Source: Ligula intestinalis (taxonomy: Eukaryota; Platyhelminthes; Cestoda; Diphyllobothriidea; Diphyllobothriidae). Taken from it: 64,000 bases of DNA. A program made the position numbers and the translations under genes. Positions 22,575-32,553 of the stretch are shown here, piece by piece. How positions within the stretch are numbered: position 1 is the first letter of the stretch; each line of letters starts with the position of its first letter. Below the pieces are notes generated by a model. That model worked only from the letters and a program-made list of their open reading frames with translations, made no database searches and was not told the origin of the DNA. The stretch is taken from assembly GCA_036362985.1 (NCBI GenBank), contig JAYGXS010000001.1, positions 55,040,782-55,104,781 of the forward strand, given 5' to 3'.

Positions 22575-23880
22575 CTTTGAAAGGGACGCTGTCCTCAGCG
22601 GCATTATCCAGGTCAACGATGGGGCCTCCATCGAAGGGTATTTCGACCTCCCCCTCCACCGGTTGTCTGTCATCCTATATCTCAGGTATCGCGCTACCCC
22701 CGTCAGCGGGGACCACAAGGTAGTCCTCAACAGGAGGATTACTGGCGTCATATGGCGGACAGGGGATGCCATCCATTGGTGGCCCAGTCTTCAGCCGGTT
22801 GAAATGGACCGTAAAGGGTGCGGCATGCGGTCGGTTGTGGGGGCGGATGAGGCATGTTGTATCCGACAACACCCGAGTGACGTCCTATGGGCCGACCCAA
22901 GTGGGGTTAAATTTGGCCGGTTCCCCTACGGGGGCCGCGAAATTGCGCACCCATACAACATCTCCCTCCTGATAAGGCGTCCCATGGGCTAGGCGGTCGT
23001 AAAATGCTTTCTGATGTCACTGTCCTTCTTGCAGATGCAAGCGCGCCTCTTCAGATGCAATGCGCAGGGTTTTCCTGACCCGGGATGCATACATATCGAC
23101 ATGTTCGATCTTAGCGGCTGACGGAAGGACTAAATCTTCCGGGAGCTGCAGCTTCCGTCCGCAGGTGAGAAAAAATGGTGTGTAGTGAGTAGTGGCGTTT
23201 ACAGTGGATCGGTAAGCCAGTAAACAAGCTGGTAGAACTTCATCCCAGGTGGTCGGTGGGTGACGGTCGATAAATGCTTTTAAAAGGTTGATTAGGGTGC
23301 GATTGGTTCGCTCAACTTGGCCGTTCCCTTGCGGGTGATAGGCCGTGGTCCGAGTTTTCTTAATGTTCATGAGGCGACAGAAGTCGTGGAGGATGCTATT
23401 CTCAAAGGAGGAACCACGATCAGAATGTAATTGATCCGGTGCACCCCAGTGGCAAACCCAATGGGTGAAAATGGCACGGGCGACTGTCGGGGCTTTGGCA
23501 TCAGGTAACGGGACAGTCTCAGCCATCTTGGTGAAGAACTCAACCATGACAAGTATGAACTGATAACCGTTATCAGAGAGAGTTAGGGGCCCAACAAGAT
23601 CAACGCCTACCCGCTCATTGGGATAGCCAGACTTAATCGGCTGAAGGGGCGCCCGGGAGGACCGATCAGGAGGCTTAGAGCTGAGACAGAACTTGCATGC
23701 TCGAATCCTATCTTGAATGTTGCGCTTTTGATTGGGCCAGTATTAACGGCGGCGGAGGGCCCACTCAGTCTTGTGGATGCCAGAATGGCCTAAATCGGTG
23801 TGCATGTGGTCAATATTGGTCCCCATCACAGCAGAAAAGGACGTCGTTCTCAATGAATAGTTTGTCCCACAACCCGTGCA
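22575..23880 (-). pseudogene. Gypsy integrase, frameshifted
   Basis: Right to left: an HHCC zinc-binding N-terminus (DLGHSGIHKTEWALRRR, later ACKFC) with a stop in it near 23740. Next is the catalytic core with the first Asp in VGVDLVGPLTLS near 23600, the second in LHSDRGSSFE near 23425 and the Glu in NGQVERTNRTL near 23310. The C-terminal domain follows as WVGPYDVTRVLSDTTCLIRP and VHFNRLKTG near 22790-22900 in another frame. All three catalytic acids survive, but the frame is broken before and after the core. No chromodomain is evident. Confidence 0.8.
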
Positions 23881-24052
23881 TGCCTTTTGTCTCGTAACTT
23901 AGGCCACTAAGCTCTACTTTACTAAGAGGTCGGGCATCGGCAACCTTGCGGTTATAGACAGGCGGGATGTGGGGGTTGTCCCTCTGCGCGGCAGCCCAAA
24001 GTAGGCACTGATTGCTCTGGAGGGCGATAGTGGAGATAGCTATGTCCGTACA

Positions 24053-25266
24053 CTAAGAGCAGTCCCCATGTGGACGGTATGGTTTACGAGAAAATGCATC
24101 AGCGTTGCCATGTAGCCGGCCGGGGCGAAAGATGCACGAATAATCGTATTCGGCAAGCTTCTCCTGCCACCGAGCAACCTGTCCCTCGGGGTGCTTGAAA
24201 TTCTGGAGCCATGTTAGGGCACTGTGGTCCGTACGTATGATGAAGGGCCGAAATTGGAGATAAGGGAGGCACTCCTCAACAAAGTAAGCATGGGCGAGCA
24301 TCTCCTTGCGTGTGATGTAAAAGCGGCGCTCGGCCCTCGTGAGTGAGCGACTGAGGTACTGAATAACACGCTCGGTGTTGTCCGGTTGTTTTTGAGAGAG
24401 GACGGCACCAATCGCAGTCTCGCTGGCGTCAGTGTCGAGCACGAATTTCCCCGCATCATTGGCAGTATTAGGAAATAACAGAATGGGGCTAGAACAGAGT
24501 TTGTCCTTAAGCGACTGGAAGGCATTGATACAGGCAGCAGTCCACTTAAACTTAACATCTTTCTGCGTCAATTTGTGGAGGGGACCGGCTATATGGGCGT
24601 AGTTCTTGATGAAAAGTCTGTAGTACGAGGCTAGCCCTAGGAAACTACGAAGTTCCGTGACATTTGCCGGGGTGGGTTAGTCACGGATATGCTTCACCTT
24701 ATCTTCGTCAGTCTCTATTCCAGAGGACGAGACGACGTGGCCTAAGAATTTGACTCGAGGTCGTAAAAATACACATTTAGAGGGTTTAAGAGTGAGCCCA
24801 GCCTCTCGAAGACTGCTGAATACAGCCCGAAGGTTTTGCAAATGGTTGTCAAAGTCCTTTCTTAACACAATAATATCGTCCATGTAGACTAGACAGGAAT
24901 TATGTACGAGCTGGGCTAGGACTTGATTCATGAGACGTTGGAATGTGCTGGGCGCATTACTAAACCGAAGGGCATAGTCTCAAACTCATACAGGCCAGAG
25001 GGGACGGCAAAATCAGTCTTCTTGCGATCCGAGGGCCGCACCCCTACCTGCCAGTAGCCTGAGGCCAAGTCCAAGGTAGAAAACATAGTGTTAACAGTGT
25101 CGAGGGTCGCATCTATACGAGGTAAGGAAAAAGAATCTTTCTTAGTAACGGCATTAAGTTTCCTGTAGTCGATACAGAGTCGCATAGAGCCATCCTTCTT
25201 TTTGACGAGCACGATGGGTGAGGACCACGGTGAGTGAGAAGGACGGATGATGTGACGACTAAGCAT
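24053..25266 (-). pseudogene. Gypsy reverse transcriptase-RNase H, frameshifted
   Basis: The RT fingers read IRPSHSPWSSPIVLVKKKDG then LCIDYRKLNAVTKKDSF, with motif A FSTLDLASGYWQV near 25070-25110. The frame changes after MPFGL near 24960. It continues with the catalytic YMDD near 24875 and LTLKPSKCVFLRPRVKFLGH to a stop near 24680. RNase H runs 24571-24053: LDTDASETAIGAVLSQ, FYITRKEML and RTDHSALTWLQNFK. It is an ordinary retroviral-type RNase H fused to RT, here in at least three pieces. Confidence 0.85.
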
Positions 25267-25413
25267 GTCCTTGATAAGGTCGTCTAACTCCTTTTGATAG
25301 AATATAGGTAAGCGGCGGGGCAGAACCCGAATAGGGCGCGCATCACCCGTGTCTTTACAATGCTCAGTGGCATTGGTGCGGCCAGTAGATTTCCCGTTCC
25401 AGTCAAAAATATT

Positions 25414-25865
25414 CTAAAATTCGCCGAAAAAATTACGAAGCTTCTTGGCATTAGCAAGTTCGAAGTGCTGGGGTACTAAGTCAGCAAGGCTGGGGGTGAG
25501 AGTAGACGCGGAGACTGTATGGGGGCTACGGGAGCATCGGCTAAATAAGACGTCAACTGAGGGCGTCCGGAGGAGTCTGTCCCCGATATCTAGGGAGCAC
25601 CCAAACTTCTGGAGAAAATCGACGCCTAAGATACAATCCCATGTTATACCAGGGCAAACAACAAACTGATGACAAAAACTAGAGCCAGAAAGGGTCAAGG
25701 AGAACTCCACGAAGCTAGTATAACTAAGACTAGTGCCATTAGCCGTGTGAAGAAAAACGAGGCTTAGAAATATATCTAACACGGGTTTGAAAATCTAAGA
25801 AGGGCTGCTGACGTATCAATGAACAACCAGCGCCTGAGTCAATGAGACAAGAAAAGGTGGTAGAG
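25414..25865 (-). pseudogene. Gypsy aspartic protease, frameshifted
   Basis: The active-site loop reads CLIDSGAGCSLIRQQPFL near 25800-25860 (D-S-G). The frame then shifts, and the remainder reads FVVCPGITWDCILGVDFLQK near 25600-25680, with the I-L-G-x-D-F-L strand typical of Gypsy proteases. This enzyme would cut the Gag-Pol precursor. Confidence 0.7.
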
Positions 25866-25955
25866 CCTACAGCAGCTACAACTAGGAGACAAGAGGAAGA
25901 GAAAAGGCTTGAAACTACAATATCAGAGAGAATGAGGCACTCACCGTCACCAGGA

Positions 25956-26697
25956 TCAGGTCAGCCTCGATTGCCATAAGCGGACGAGGGTCAGGGAGTC
26001 CGTTTGGTCGCCGGGTTTGCTGACGGCGCCAGTGGTCCCGACGAGGGAAGGAAGACCCACAAGAGCACCAATGGCCAGGAGTCTGAGTACCGATGTTGGC
26101 CGACGACCGAATGGCTGCGACCGCAAATTGGCCTCACGAAGAACCACAGGCGGACTGCAGAGCCTCCTCGCGCCGAACAGCTTCAATGGCCACATCCAAA
26201 CTGGTGGATTGTTGGCGGAGGACAACTTTCCGGACCTCAGAGTCTGACAGGCCATTGACAAATTTCTCCATGACCATATAGTTGAGGGAGTTCAGGTCCA
26301 AGTGTGGATACGCCTGTTTGGCCAGGAGACGGAGAGCTTGTTGGTATTGAAGGACGCTCTCCAGAGGTCCTTGAAGTCGCTGGCGGAAGTCAGAGACGAG
26401 GATCCAGGAAGGAGTGGCCTGGCTCAGGACACTGCTCAAGGTTTTGAAAAGGTCCTCCACGGCTTGAGTCGATGAAGCACCAGCAGCAAGGGCAAGCTCA
26501 TAGACATCACCGTCCAGCTGGGCCAGAAATGATCGAGTCCGGACCGCCTCATCCACTCCGTCGAGGTAGTCACGCATGCGTGCTTCCCAGCGTGGATAGT
26601 CGCAAGGGAGCGTCAAACGGGAGGGCGGTCGGCGGGAGGAATGGACGCTAACCTGGGACAGTTGAGCCAATAAATTCTCCAGGAGGGTGTTGGTCAT
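25956..26697 (-). pseudogene. Gypsy gag, broken at the C-terminus
   Basis: An ATG at 26697, 29 bases inside the 5' LTR edge, opens 187 residues beginning MTNTLLENLLAQLSQVSVHS. PCDYPRWEARMRDYLDGV and the VLQYQQALRLLAKQAYP helix are typical of the capsid part of Ty3/Gypsy Gag. The frame stops at 26134. Beyond it, in another frame near 26070-26020, a WCSCGSSFPRRDHWRR stretch may be a degenerate zinc knuckle. Gag would form the particle and bind RNA. Confidence 0.7.
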
Positions 26698-26725
26698 GGT
26701 AAAAATCGCTACCAACAAACTGTTA

Positions 26726-27237
26726 TGCGAAGCTGACGACAAAGGACGGACACGACTATTGGAAACGAGCCAACGAGCGACCAATACGACAGTCAGTCCA
26801 AAAAAGAGAAGTCAGTGACTGGAGATGAGCGTCTTTAAGGTACTAGATACAAAAATAATCTAATGGGAGAACCTAATACAAAAATAAACTAAAGTGGGAT
26901 ATTGTCTTTGAAAAGAATGGTAGTTGAATCCTTGACTGGACGGGAACAGCCGTAGTGACGATGGAAGCGCGCCTCGTTATTTATCCCTGCCCATCAAGGC
27001 CGTCCAGGGAGCGGCCTTTGTATTTTAAGGTAAAACAAAGGTAGTGTTCAATTATCTTAGCGTTTATTATTTATTTATTATTATTATTAAGTTAAATAGA
27101 AAACATGATAATAGTTATTTACTTCCATGATCAGTTCTATAGATATGGAGAAGATTCGCGCGCGTGCCCCTTAAGGGGCGCGTTTCCAGAACATTCGCGC
27201 GCGTCACTCACGTGCTTCTATCCCACGTGTCTCTACA
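26726..27237 (-). repeat. 5' LTR of the Gypsy element
   Basis: 512 bp, TGCGAAGCTGAC to TCTCTACA. It lacks the 28-base segment found in the other LTR. The differences between the two LTRs mean the insertion is not recent. Confidence 0.9.
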
Positions 27238-28084
27238 TAGGAAGCCAGACAGACATATGGGGAATAACAAGGTAAGTACTGTTTCTCCTAAACGAAGTGC
27301 ATGTTAATAGCTGAAATTAGTAGACTAAATTTAATTAAATTGCTCCTTAAAATTGCCGATAAAACTGATGGCATGGTTTGCGATAAGGAGCACGAACGGG
27401 TGCGCAAATTAAGATCATCGAGCAGGTTTTCTGTCTTATCCAGCCGGAACGCGTAGACGCTATCCGGAGAAGCCGATTTCGCAACGGTCGGCAGCCAGAC
27501 AAACATATCTGGAGCTATCACGTATGATCCCAACTGGGCCTGCGTTAAGCGTGTTAATTGCGCAAGTGGTCTGCCATTGTAGTTGCAGGTCTAAGCAGAA
27601 CGATACCGAGTACGCAACCAAAGCAAATATTACGAGCTTTTTACCTATCCACACAGCTTTAGAAGAACGCAAACCGCGGAAGCCAATTTTTGGACAGAAT
27701 TCCCGTCCAATACTGCACCAAACAGCCCACAGCAGGCACAGGTTTGCCTGCTAGCTAACCGGCAAAGGAGGTTAGCCGAAAGACGTCTGGGTGTTCAGGA
27801 AAAGAAGGGCACTGAAAAGGAGGGGGAAATTTGTGTGGGCAAAAGGGGGAGGAGCAAGAAGACGAACCTTTCAGAGGGTAAAGGTTCACCTCCGTTAGTA
27901 AGCTTGGTCTACGGGGGACGGAGAATTTAAGGATGAGTTTAAAAGTGCACGCGTTTTATACTTTAGCCTGGGCCACAGGTCACCGAGGTCCCTACGATTG
28001 GACCAACTGATACCACACAATAGGCTTCTGCAAACCATCAATTCGGACGAACTGGTACCCTACTTCCGCACCACTAGTCTCCAG
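27238..28084. other. No confident gene; one short frame with a hydrophobic segment
   Basis: On the minus strand a frame from about 27755 to 27460 reads WIGKKLVIFALVAYSVSF, a plausible membrane span, then stops. It has no start codon of note and no known family. I treat it as unassigned. Confidence 0.2.
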
Positions 28085-28890
28085 CAATAAACTTACGATG
28101 CTCTTTCGGCGGACGAGTGTCCCTGCAGAAGTATGCGCAGAACGGAGACGGACAAATCTTCAGGTGCGCTCTGTGCCTCAGCAAACAATCTGTGCAGAAG
28201 AATTCTGTATTTTAGGGAAGCCGATTAACGTTGCATAAGCTAACAAATATGTGCCTGGCGTTTGTTGCCGGCAGGAAGGTACAGGAAGCGGGAGGTGCCT
28301 TTGGAGTATCCTTAAAACCGGCCGTAAACTGGTTTGCAATTTGTAGGAACGTCTGTTCCAACACCCTGAACAGGATAGCTTCGTCGGTCGGTGGACCGGG
28401 CATTCAAGTGCAGGTGGACGAGTCGATGATTACCCACCGTAAGTACAACCGAGGGTGAAAAGTGCGGCAATTGTGGGTAATCGGTATGTACGACACTGTC
28501 AAGATAAGGGCAGTGTGCGAACAACTGAGCAGCCTCTCTGCGCCATCCCTCTGCAGTGTCATATGCCGGAGGGTGAAGCACGGCAGTGAAATCGTGACAG
28601 ACTGCTGGAATAGCTGTAGTAAGCTGAAGACATTGTGTTGTCCGCATTACACGGTAAACCACACTGAGAACTTTGTGAACCCAATTACGGGCAAGCACAC
28701 GCAAGCCATTAAGGCGTTTTGGAGTCGACTTAAACGGGGTCTGCGCCCAAGTGGACCTATTCCAGGGAGGTCCGTTTGGGCACACGTTGAGGAAATCCAA
28801 TACCGAATGTGGTTTGCTATCTAAAAGAATAAGGTACCGGAAGCCTGGGATATTTTCTACAGCCACATAGCTCATCTGTACCCGTGAATA
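28085..28890 (+). mobile_element. Merlin-type DNA transposon remnant
   Basis: The coding relic belongs to the Merlin superfamily, relatives of bacterial IS1016/IS1595 (ISXO2-like) elements, known from schistosomes and other animals. Terminal inverted repeats and the expected 8-9-bp target duplication were not found by eye, so the edges are those of the coding relic only. Confidence 0.75.
28090..28890 (+). pseudogene. Merlin transposase, catalytic Glu lost
   Basis: The N-terminal zinc region keeps IFRCALCLSKQSVQKN near 28150-28205. The central part from 28231 has NTLNRIASSV and the first catalytic Asp in IQVQVDESMITHRKYNRG, then a stop at 28456. After it come LWVIGMYD, the second Asp in SEIVTDCWNSCSKL near 28590-28630 and VNHTENFVNPITGKHTQ. 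The family signature T-x-x-I-E-x-x-W reads TQAIKAFWSRLKR here, so the third catalytic acid is Lys. The frame stops again at 28824, and weak homology may continue to about 28890. The copy is dead. Confidence 0.8.
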
Positions 28891-30096
28891 TGACGGAAGG
28901 TATATTGTTTTCCTACGGCACCTAACCATAACCCAGCAGAAGCGAAACTGCGCACCCGAAAACAGCTGGTAAACAAGAACCTCAATCCGGAGACTTGCTG
29001 CCTCCTGCAGTTAGAGGAAATGGAGGACATGAACATGTAGGTAGATGGCGGAAACGAAGGCGAACCCAGTGGATTGAGTAAGAGTTTAAATGCATGGAAA
29101 ACTAGTCGTAAATTCAGGTTATGTGGACGAAAGGACGGTGCGGTTGGGTGGAACGCCTACGGTTCCCACAGGCATAAGGCAATACCCAGGAATCGCAACG
29201 CATGGGTCAAGAAGGTGCAGTGATGATGCTGGTGTGGATTTGGATAGCTCTCGTGAAGGTGAGTTGCAGGAAAGTGTGTCGTAATAGTTTCTTTGTTGTA
29301 GATGAAATCGAGCAATGCGGCAGCCACGTAATGACTAGCAAAGCAAACGAAGATCGCCACGCGTTGAAGGAAGACTGCGGCGGAAGTGACGAGAGAAACG
29401 CAGCAAAATTACCCGGCGGGGAAGGTAAAATGGATTACTTATAATTCAGTTCGCAGCATATGCCGCAGTCAAAACTGAACTGCGCAATGACAAAGTTTAC
29501 TGCAGGCGGGTTGCAAAAAGGAAAAAGAAGCGGAGGAAGCTGGATCGACGAGCGTCAAATAAAATGAAAGAAAAAGAATGCGGATGCTGCCACAGGTAAG
29601 ACAGCTAAGTGAGGACTAAAGTTTTTGTAGGCATTCCTGTAGAAGGAACCAAGCAAGAGAAGCCACCGTATGCGGTCAAAGGAAATGGCTAAAACAGTGC
29701 GGAAGGAGGTCGTTTGTAAATATTTTTCTGCAAATGTTACTTTGTGTAAGTAAAGGGAAACACTGAATTATGAATTTCTGAAGTGTGGAGTGGAGAAAAG
29801 GACTTATTCCGTCGACGTTTCTAGAGGATAAGTCCGCAGATTATGAAAGTGTAACCGAGGCGAACTGTTGTGGGAATCCTAAATGGCGCGGAGCATTGGG
29901 ACCGCAATTGAGACGCTAGAAGATCCCTAAGTATGGAACCGCAGAGTTGGTGGCCGCGGCTCAGTTAGTTGGCCGCAGCCGAAGCTGTACCAAGAAATGA
30001 CCTGGAACAAGAGAGTCGGCCTTACTGATTTACCTAAGAGTAAACTGCACTCCTCTCTCTTAAGTTAGTTGGTTAGAAGCCCACGTTGCAACAGGG
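28891..30096. other. No gene recognised
   Basis: G- and A-rich plus strand with frames of 64-80 codons at 29090-29444 that overlap each other in different frames and show no domain. Confidence 0.35.
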
Positions 30097-31100
30097 TTTC
30101 CCGCCAGAGTTTAAACAGGTTGCAGTTGGGGAGTGTAATAAAAGTCGCCACCTCGGCCAGCTTGAGCCACAGGGGGTGAGTTGGGTGCCTGGCCGGGAAC
30201 TGCAGATGAGTAGATGGCGGCAGGCATGTGGCGAGACGCCGCAGCCGGGACGGCAGTAAGGTAAGGACGGGCCCAGCCGGTCTTGGTACTGCCAAACGAG
30301 CATACAGAAGCCACTGCTTAGTTGTGCCAGGGTACAGCGAGTCACCCATGGGAGATGATGGTCCGAGGTGGCAATCGGAGACGGATAGCCACCCCTGGCA
30401 GGCTTGAGCCAAAGGTCATCGGGGGGTGAATTGGGTGCCTTGCCGGGAACTAAAGTCAAGTAGATGGTGGCAGGCATGCGGCGAGACGCCGCAGCCCTGA
30501 CGACAGTAAGGTATGGACGGGCCCAGCCGTTGTTTGTACTGCCGAACGATCATGCACAAACCACTGCTTAGTTGTGCCAGGGTACAGCGAGTCAACCGAG
30601 GGAGGTGACGGTCCGAGGTGGCAATCGGAGAGGGATAACTACCCAGAAAGACCGGGGGGATGGTAGTAGGACCTTGAGGACCTTGGTGCACCAACCCATT
30701 TTTGCTTGCGACCTCCCTCACTCACGTTGAATCAAAGGTTCCCGCCATAGTCCAAACGGCGTGCAGTTGGGGAGAGTTGAGAAAAGGTCGCGATCTCGGC
30801 CGGTTTGAGCCAAAGATCCGGGGGCGTGAGTTGGGTGCCTGGGCGGGAAATGCAGACGATCAGATGGTGGCAGGCGTGCGGCGAGACGTAGCAGTCGGGA
30901 TGAATGTAGGGTGTAGACGAGTCCAGCCGGTGTTGGTACTGGCCAACGAGCATAAGTTAGCCACTGAGTTGCTGTGCCAGGGCACAGTGAGTCAACCGTG
31001 CGGGGTGACGTCCCGAGGTAGTAATCGTCGATGGATAGTAACCCAAAAGGCCCGGGGGATGGTAGCAGGACCTTGAGGACCTTGTTGCACCGGCTCATTT
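30097..31100 (-). repeat. Three head-to-tail copies of a LINE 3' tail (RNase H-end region)
   Basis: Units lie at about 30097-30400, 30401-30720 and 30738-31100. Each reads on the minus strand as TRCTLAQLSSGFCMLV, then GCGVSPHACRHLL and then GTQLTP. This is the cysteine-histidine tail that ends Jockey-like LINEs with RNase H (pattern R-x-T-L-A-Q-L-R-S-G, C-P-x-C-G-x-x-x-H). The same tail occurs on the plus strand at 60546-60860. Units 2 and 3 carry extra sequence at their upstream side, so the units are not identical. Confidence 0.75.
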
Positions 31101-31140
31101 TGCTTGTGACCTCCCTTACTTGGTTCGCGAACGTGCAGAG

Positions 31141-31735
31141 ATTCGGTCGGATTGTTTTACCGAAGACTGTACGGCATTCCTCACTAGTCCGCGTGGACGG
31201 TGACGAATAGACCAGTTTTTTGACTGTAGGGATAATGTCTGTTCCCGCTCAGGAACACAGTGGCTCCGATAAAAACGGTCGGAACAAGATAAAGTGGGTA
31301 AGAAGGGTAGAGGTGGAGGGCAAACGGGAAGACGATTGAAGCACTTGGGAAATTGGGAAGAATGAGACAATGTGCGATGCCGCACCAGGAAACGTCCTAC
31401 GTCAGGAGATAAGGTCGGATTGTCCTGCAGAAGACTGAACTGCACTTCTCACTCAACCGCGTGGACGGGTAGGAATAGGCATGGTTGGTGACTATCGGGT
31501 TAAGTCCGTTCCGGCTCAGGAAAGAACGTCTCACAGAAGGCGGCCGACATGAGATAAAGTGAAAAAAGGGCAGAGGCGGACGGCATACAGGAAGACGATC
31601 GAGGCACTTGGGAAATTCAGAATGATGAGGCAATGCGCGATGTTTTGCCTGAGCTCGAGCCGGGTAATTGTTCATCATGGCAAACGCGCGGACTGCTCCT
31701 ATCACTCGTCCGCGTGGACTTGTAGGGCAGCCCGA
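31141..31735. repeat. Tandem array, period about 260 bp, 2.2 copies
   Basis: CCGCGTGGAC occurs at about 31189, 31457 and 31710, giving steps of 268 and 253. The full units share GGTCGGATTGT, AGAAGACTG, GATAAAGTG and AAGACGATYGARGCACTTGGG. The origin is unknown. It directly follows the LINE-tail array. Confidence 0.7.
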
Positions 31736-31753
31736 AATGTGCCCGAGTCACGG

Positions 31754-31890
31754 GATCAGTAATTATAAGCCTCCCGAAGGCAATAGCGTAGCAAGCTAAG
31801 AAATGAGCAGATGTCATGTGATCATGAGTCATGTGATCAGAAACGGTAAGCCACCCAACGGTAGTAGTGTAGCACGCCAAGAAATGTTCC
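31754..31890. repeat. Short tandem duplication, period about 81 bp
   Basis: GATCAGTAATTATAAGCC and the following bases to GCTAAGAAATG (31754-31805) recur, diverged, at 31835-31888 (GATCAGAAACGGTAAGCC to GCCAAGAAATG). Confidence 0.6.
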
Positions 31891-32004
31891 AAAGCAAATT
31901 AGGAGTAAAATAATAATTAAGAATAACCATCTTCCTTCAAAATTTAAGTAGGCTTACTTTTCCAGACTTTCCAAATTTTTTCCAGCCCTCCCAATTTTCG
32001 CGCG

Positions 32005-32553
32005 AAAATAAAAGTAGCAGTAACAGTTAATGGTGAAAGATACCGAACCATGATAAGCGAATTTCTATTTCCTGAAATTGAGAGACATGGCCTACGTAAT
32101 ACTTGGTTTGAACAGGATGGAGCCACGGCCCATACAGCAAGAGAAACGATGACATTGTTAAATGAGTGCTTTCCAAATCATTTGGTTTCACGATTTGGTA
32201 ACATTTCTTGGCCGCCTCGATCTCCAGATTTGACCCCATACGATTTGTTGGTATAGGGCTACCTGAGGTCAAGGGTTTTTGTAACAAATCCAACATATCT
32301 GCAAGAACTTAAAAACAACATTTGTTCTGAAATAAGACAAATATCGCCTGATACACTAAGGAGCGTTATGGAAACGACAAAGAAACGAAATCTTAGTTGG
32401 CCATCCTTTAAAAGACATTAAAATCAAAACCTAGTTATAATAAAACATAAAAAGGTTTTTCTTTCGAATAAAACAAGTTTCAATATCCTAGCGTTAAAAG
32501 TTTTCATTTTATTGGCAAATCAAAAGGGTCAGTTACTTCTGGGACACCCTGTA
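32005..32553 (+). mobile_element. Tc1/mariner-superfamily transposon, 5'-truncated
   Basis: The 3' end reads GGTCAGTTACTTCTGGGACA then CCCTG followed by TA. TA-flanked ends reverse-complementing to CAGGGTGTCCCAGAAGTAAC are typical of mariner-like elements in invertebrates. No matching 5' end was found upstream. Confidence 0.7.
32020..32420 (+). pseudogene. Mariner-type transposase, C-terminal half
   Basis: It reads VTVNGERYRTMI, then the second catalytic Asp in WFEQDGATAHTARETM (near 32109-32145), then WPPRSPDLTPYDLLV with the third Asp (SPDLTPYD) near 32215-32240. A stop at 32254 replaces what is usually F-x-W before GYLRSRVFVTNPTYLQELKN. The first Asp and the DNA-binding domain are missing, so the protein could not act. 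Confidence 0.8.

Larger units (their letters stand above)
22032..27237 (-). mobile_element. Ty3/Gypsy LTR retrotransposon with both LTRs, defective
   Basis: A 5.2-kb element reading right to left has two LTRs, gag, protease, RT, RNase H and integrase in Ty3/Gypsy order. Next to the 5' LTR on the minus strand, TGGTAGC occurs 12 bases in, a partial match to an initiator-Met primer site. A purine run (AAAGAGGGAAG) lies just before the 3' LTR and can serve as the polypurine tract. Every domain is present, but frameshifts and stops break the coding. The five bases left (TGCAA) and right (TAGGA) differ, so no target duplication is kept. Confidence 0.9.

Noticed and set aside
28312..28929. 205-codon minus-strand frame
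   Set aside because: It lies antisense to the clearly recognisable Merlin transposase.
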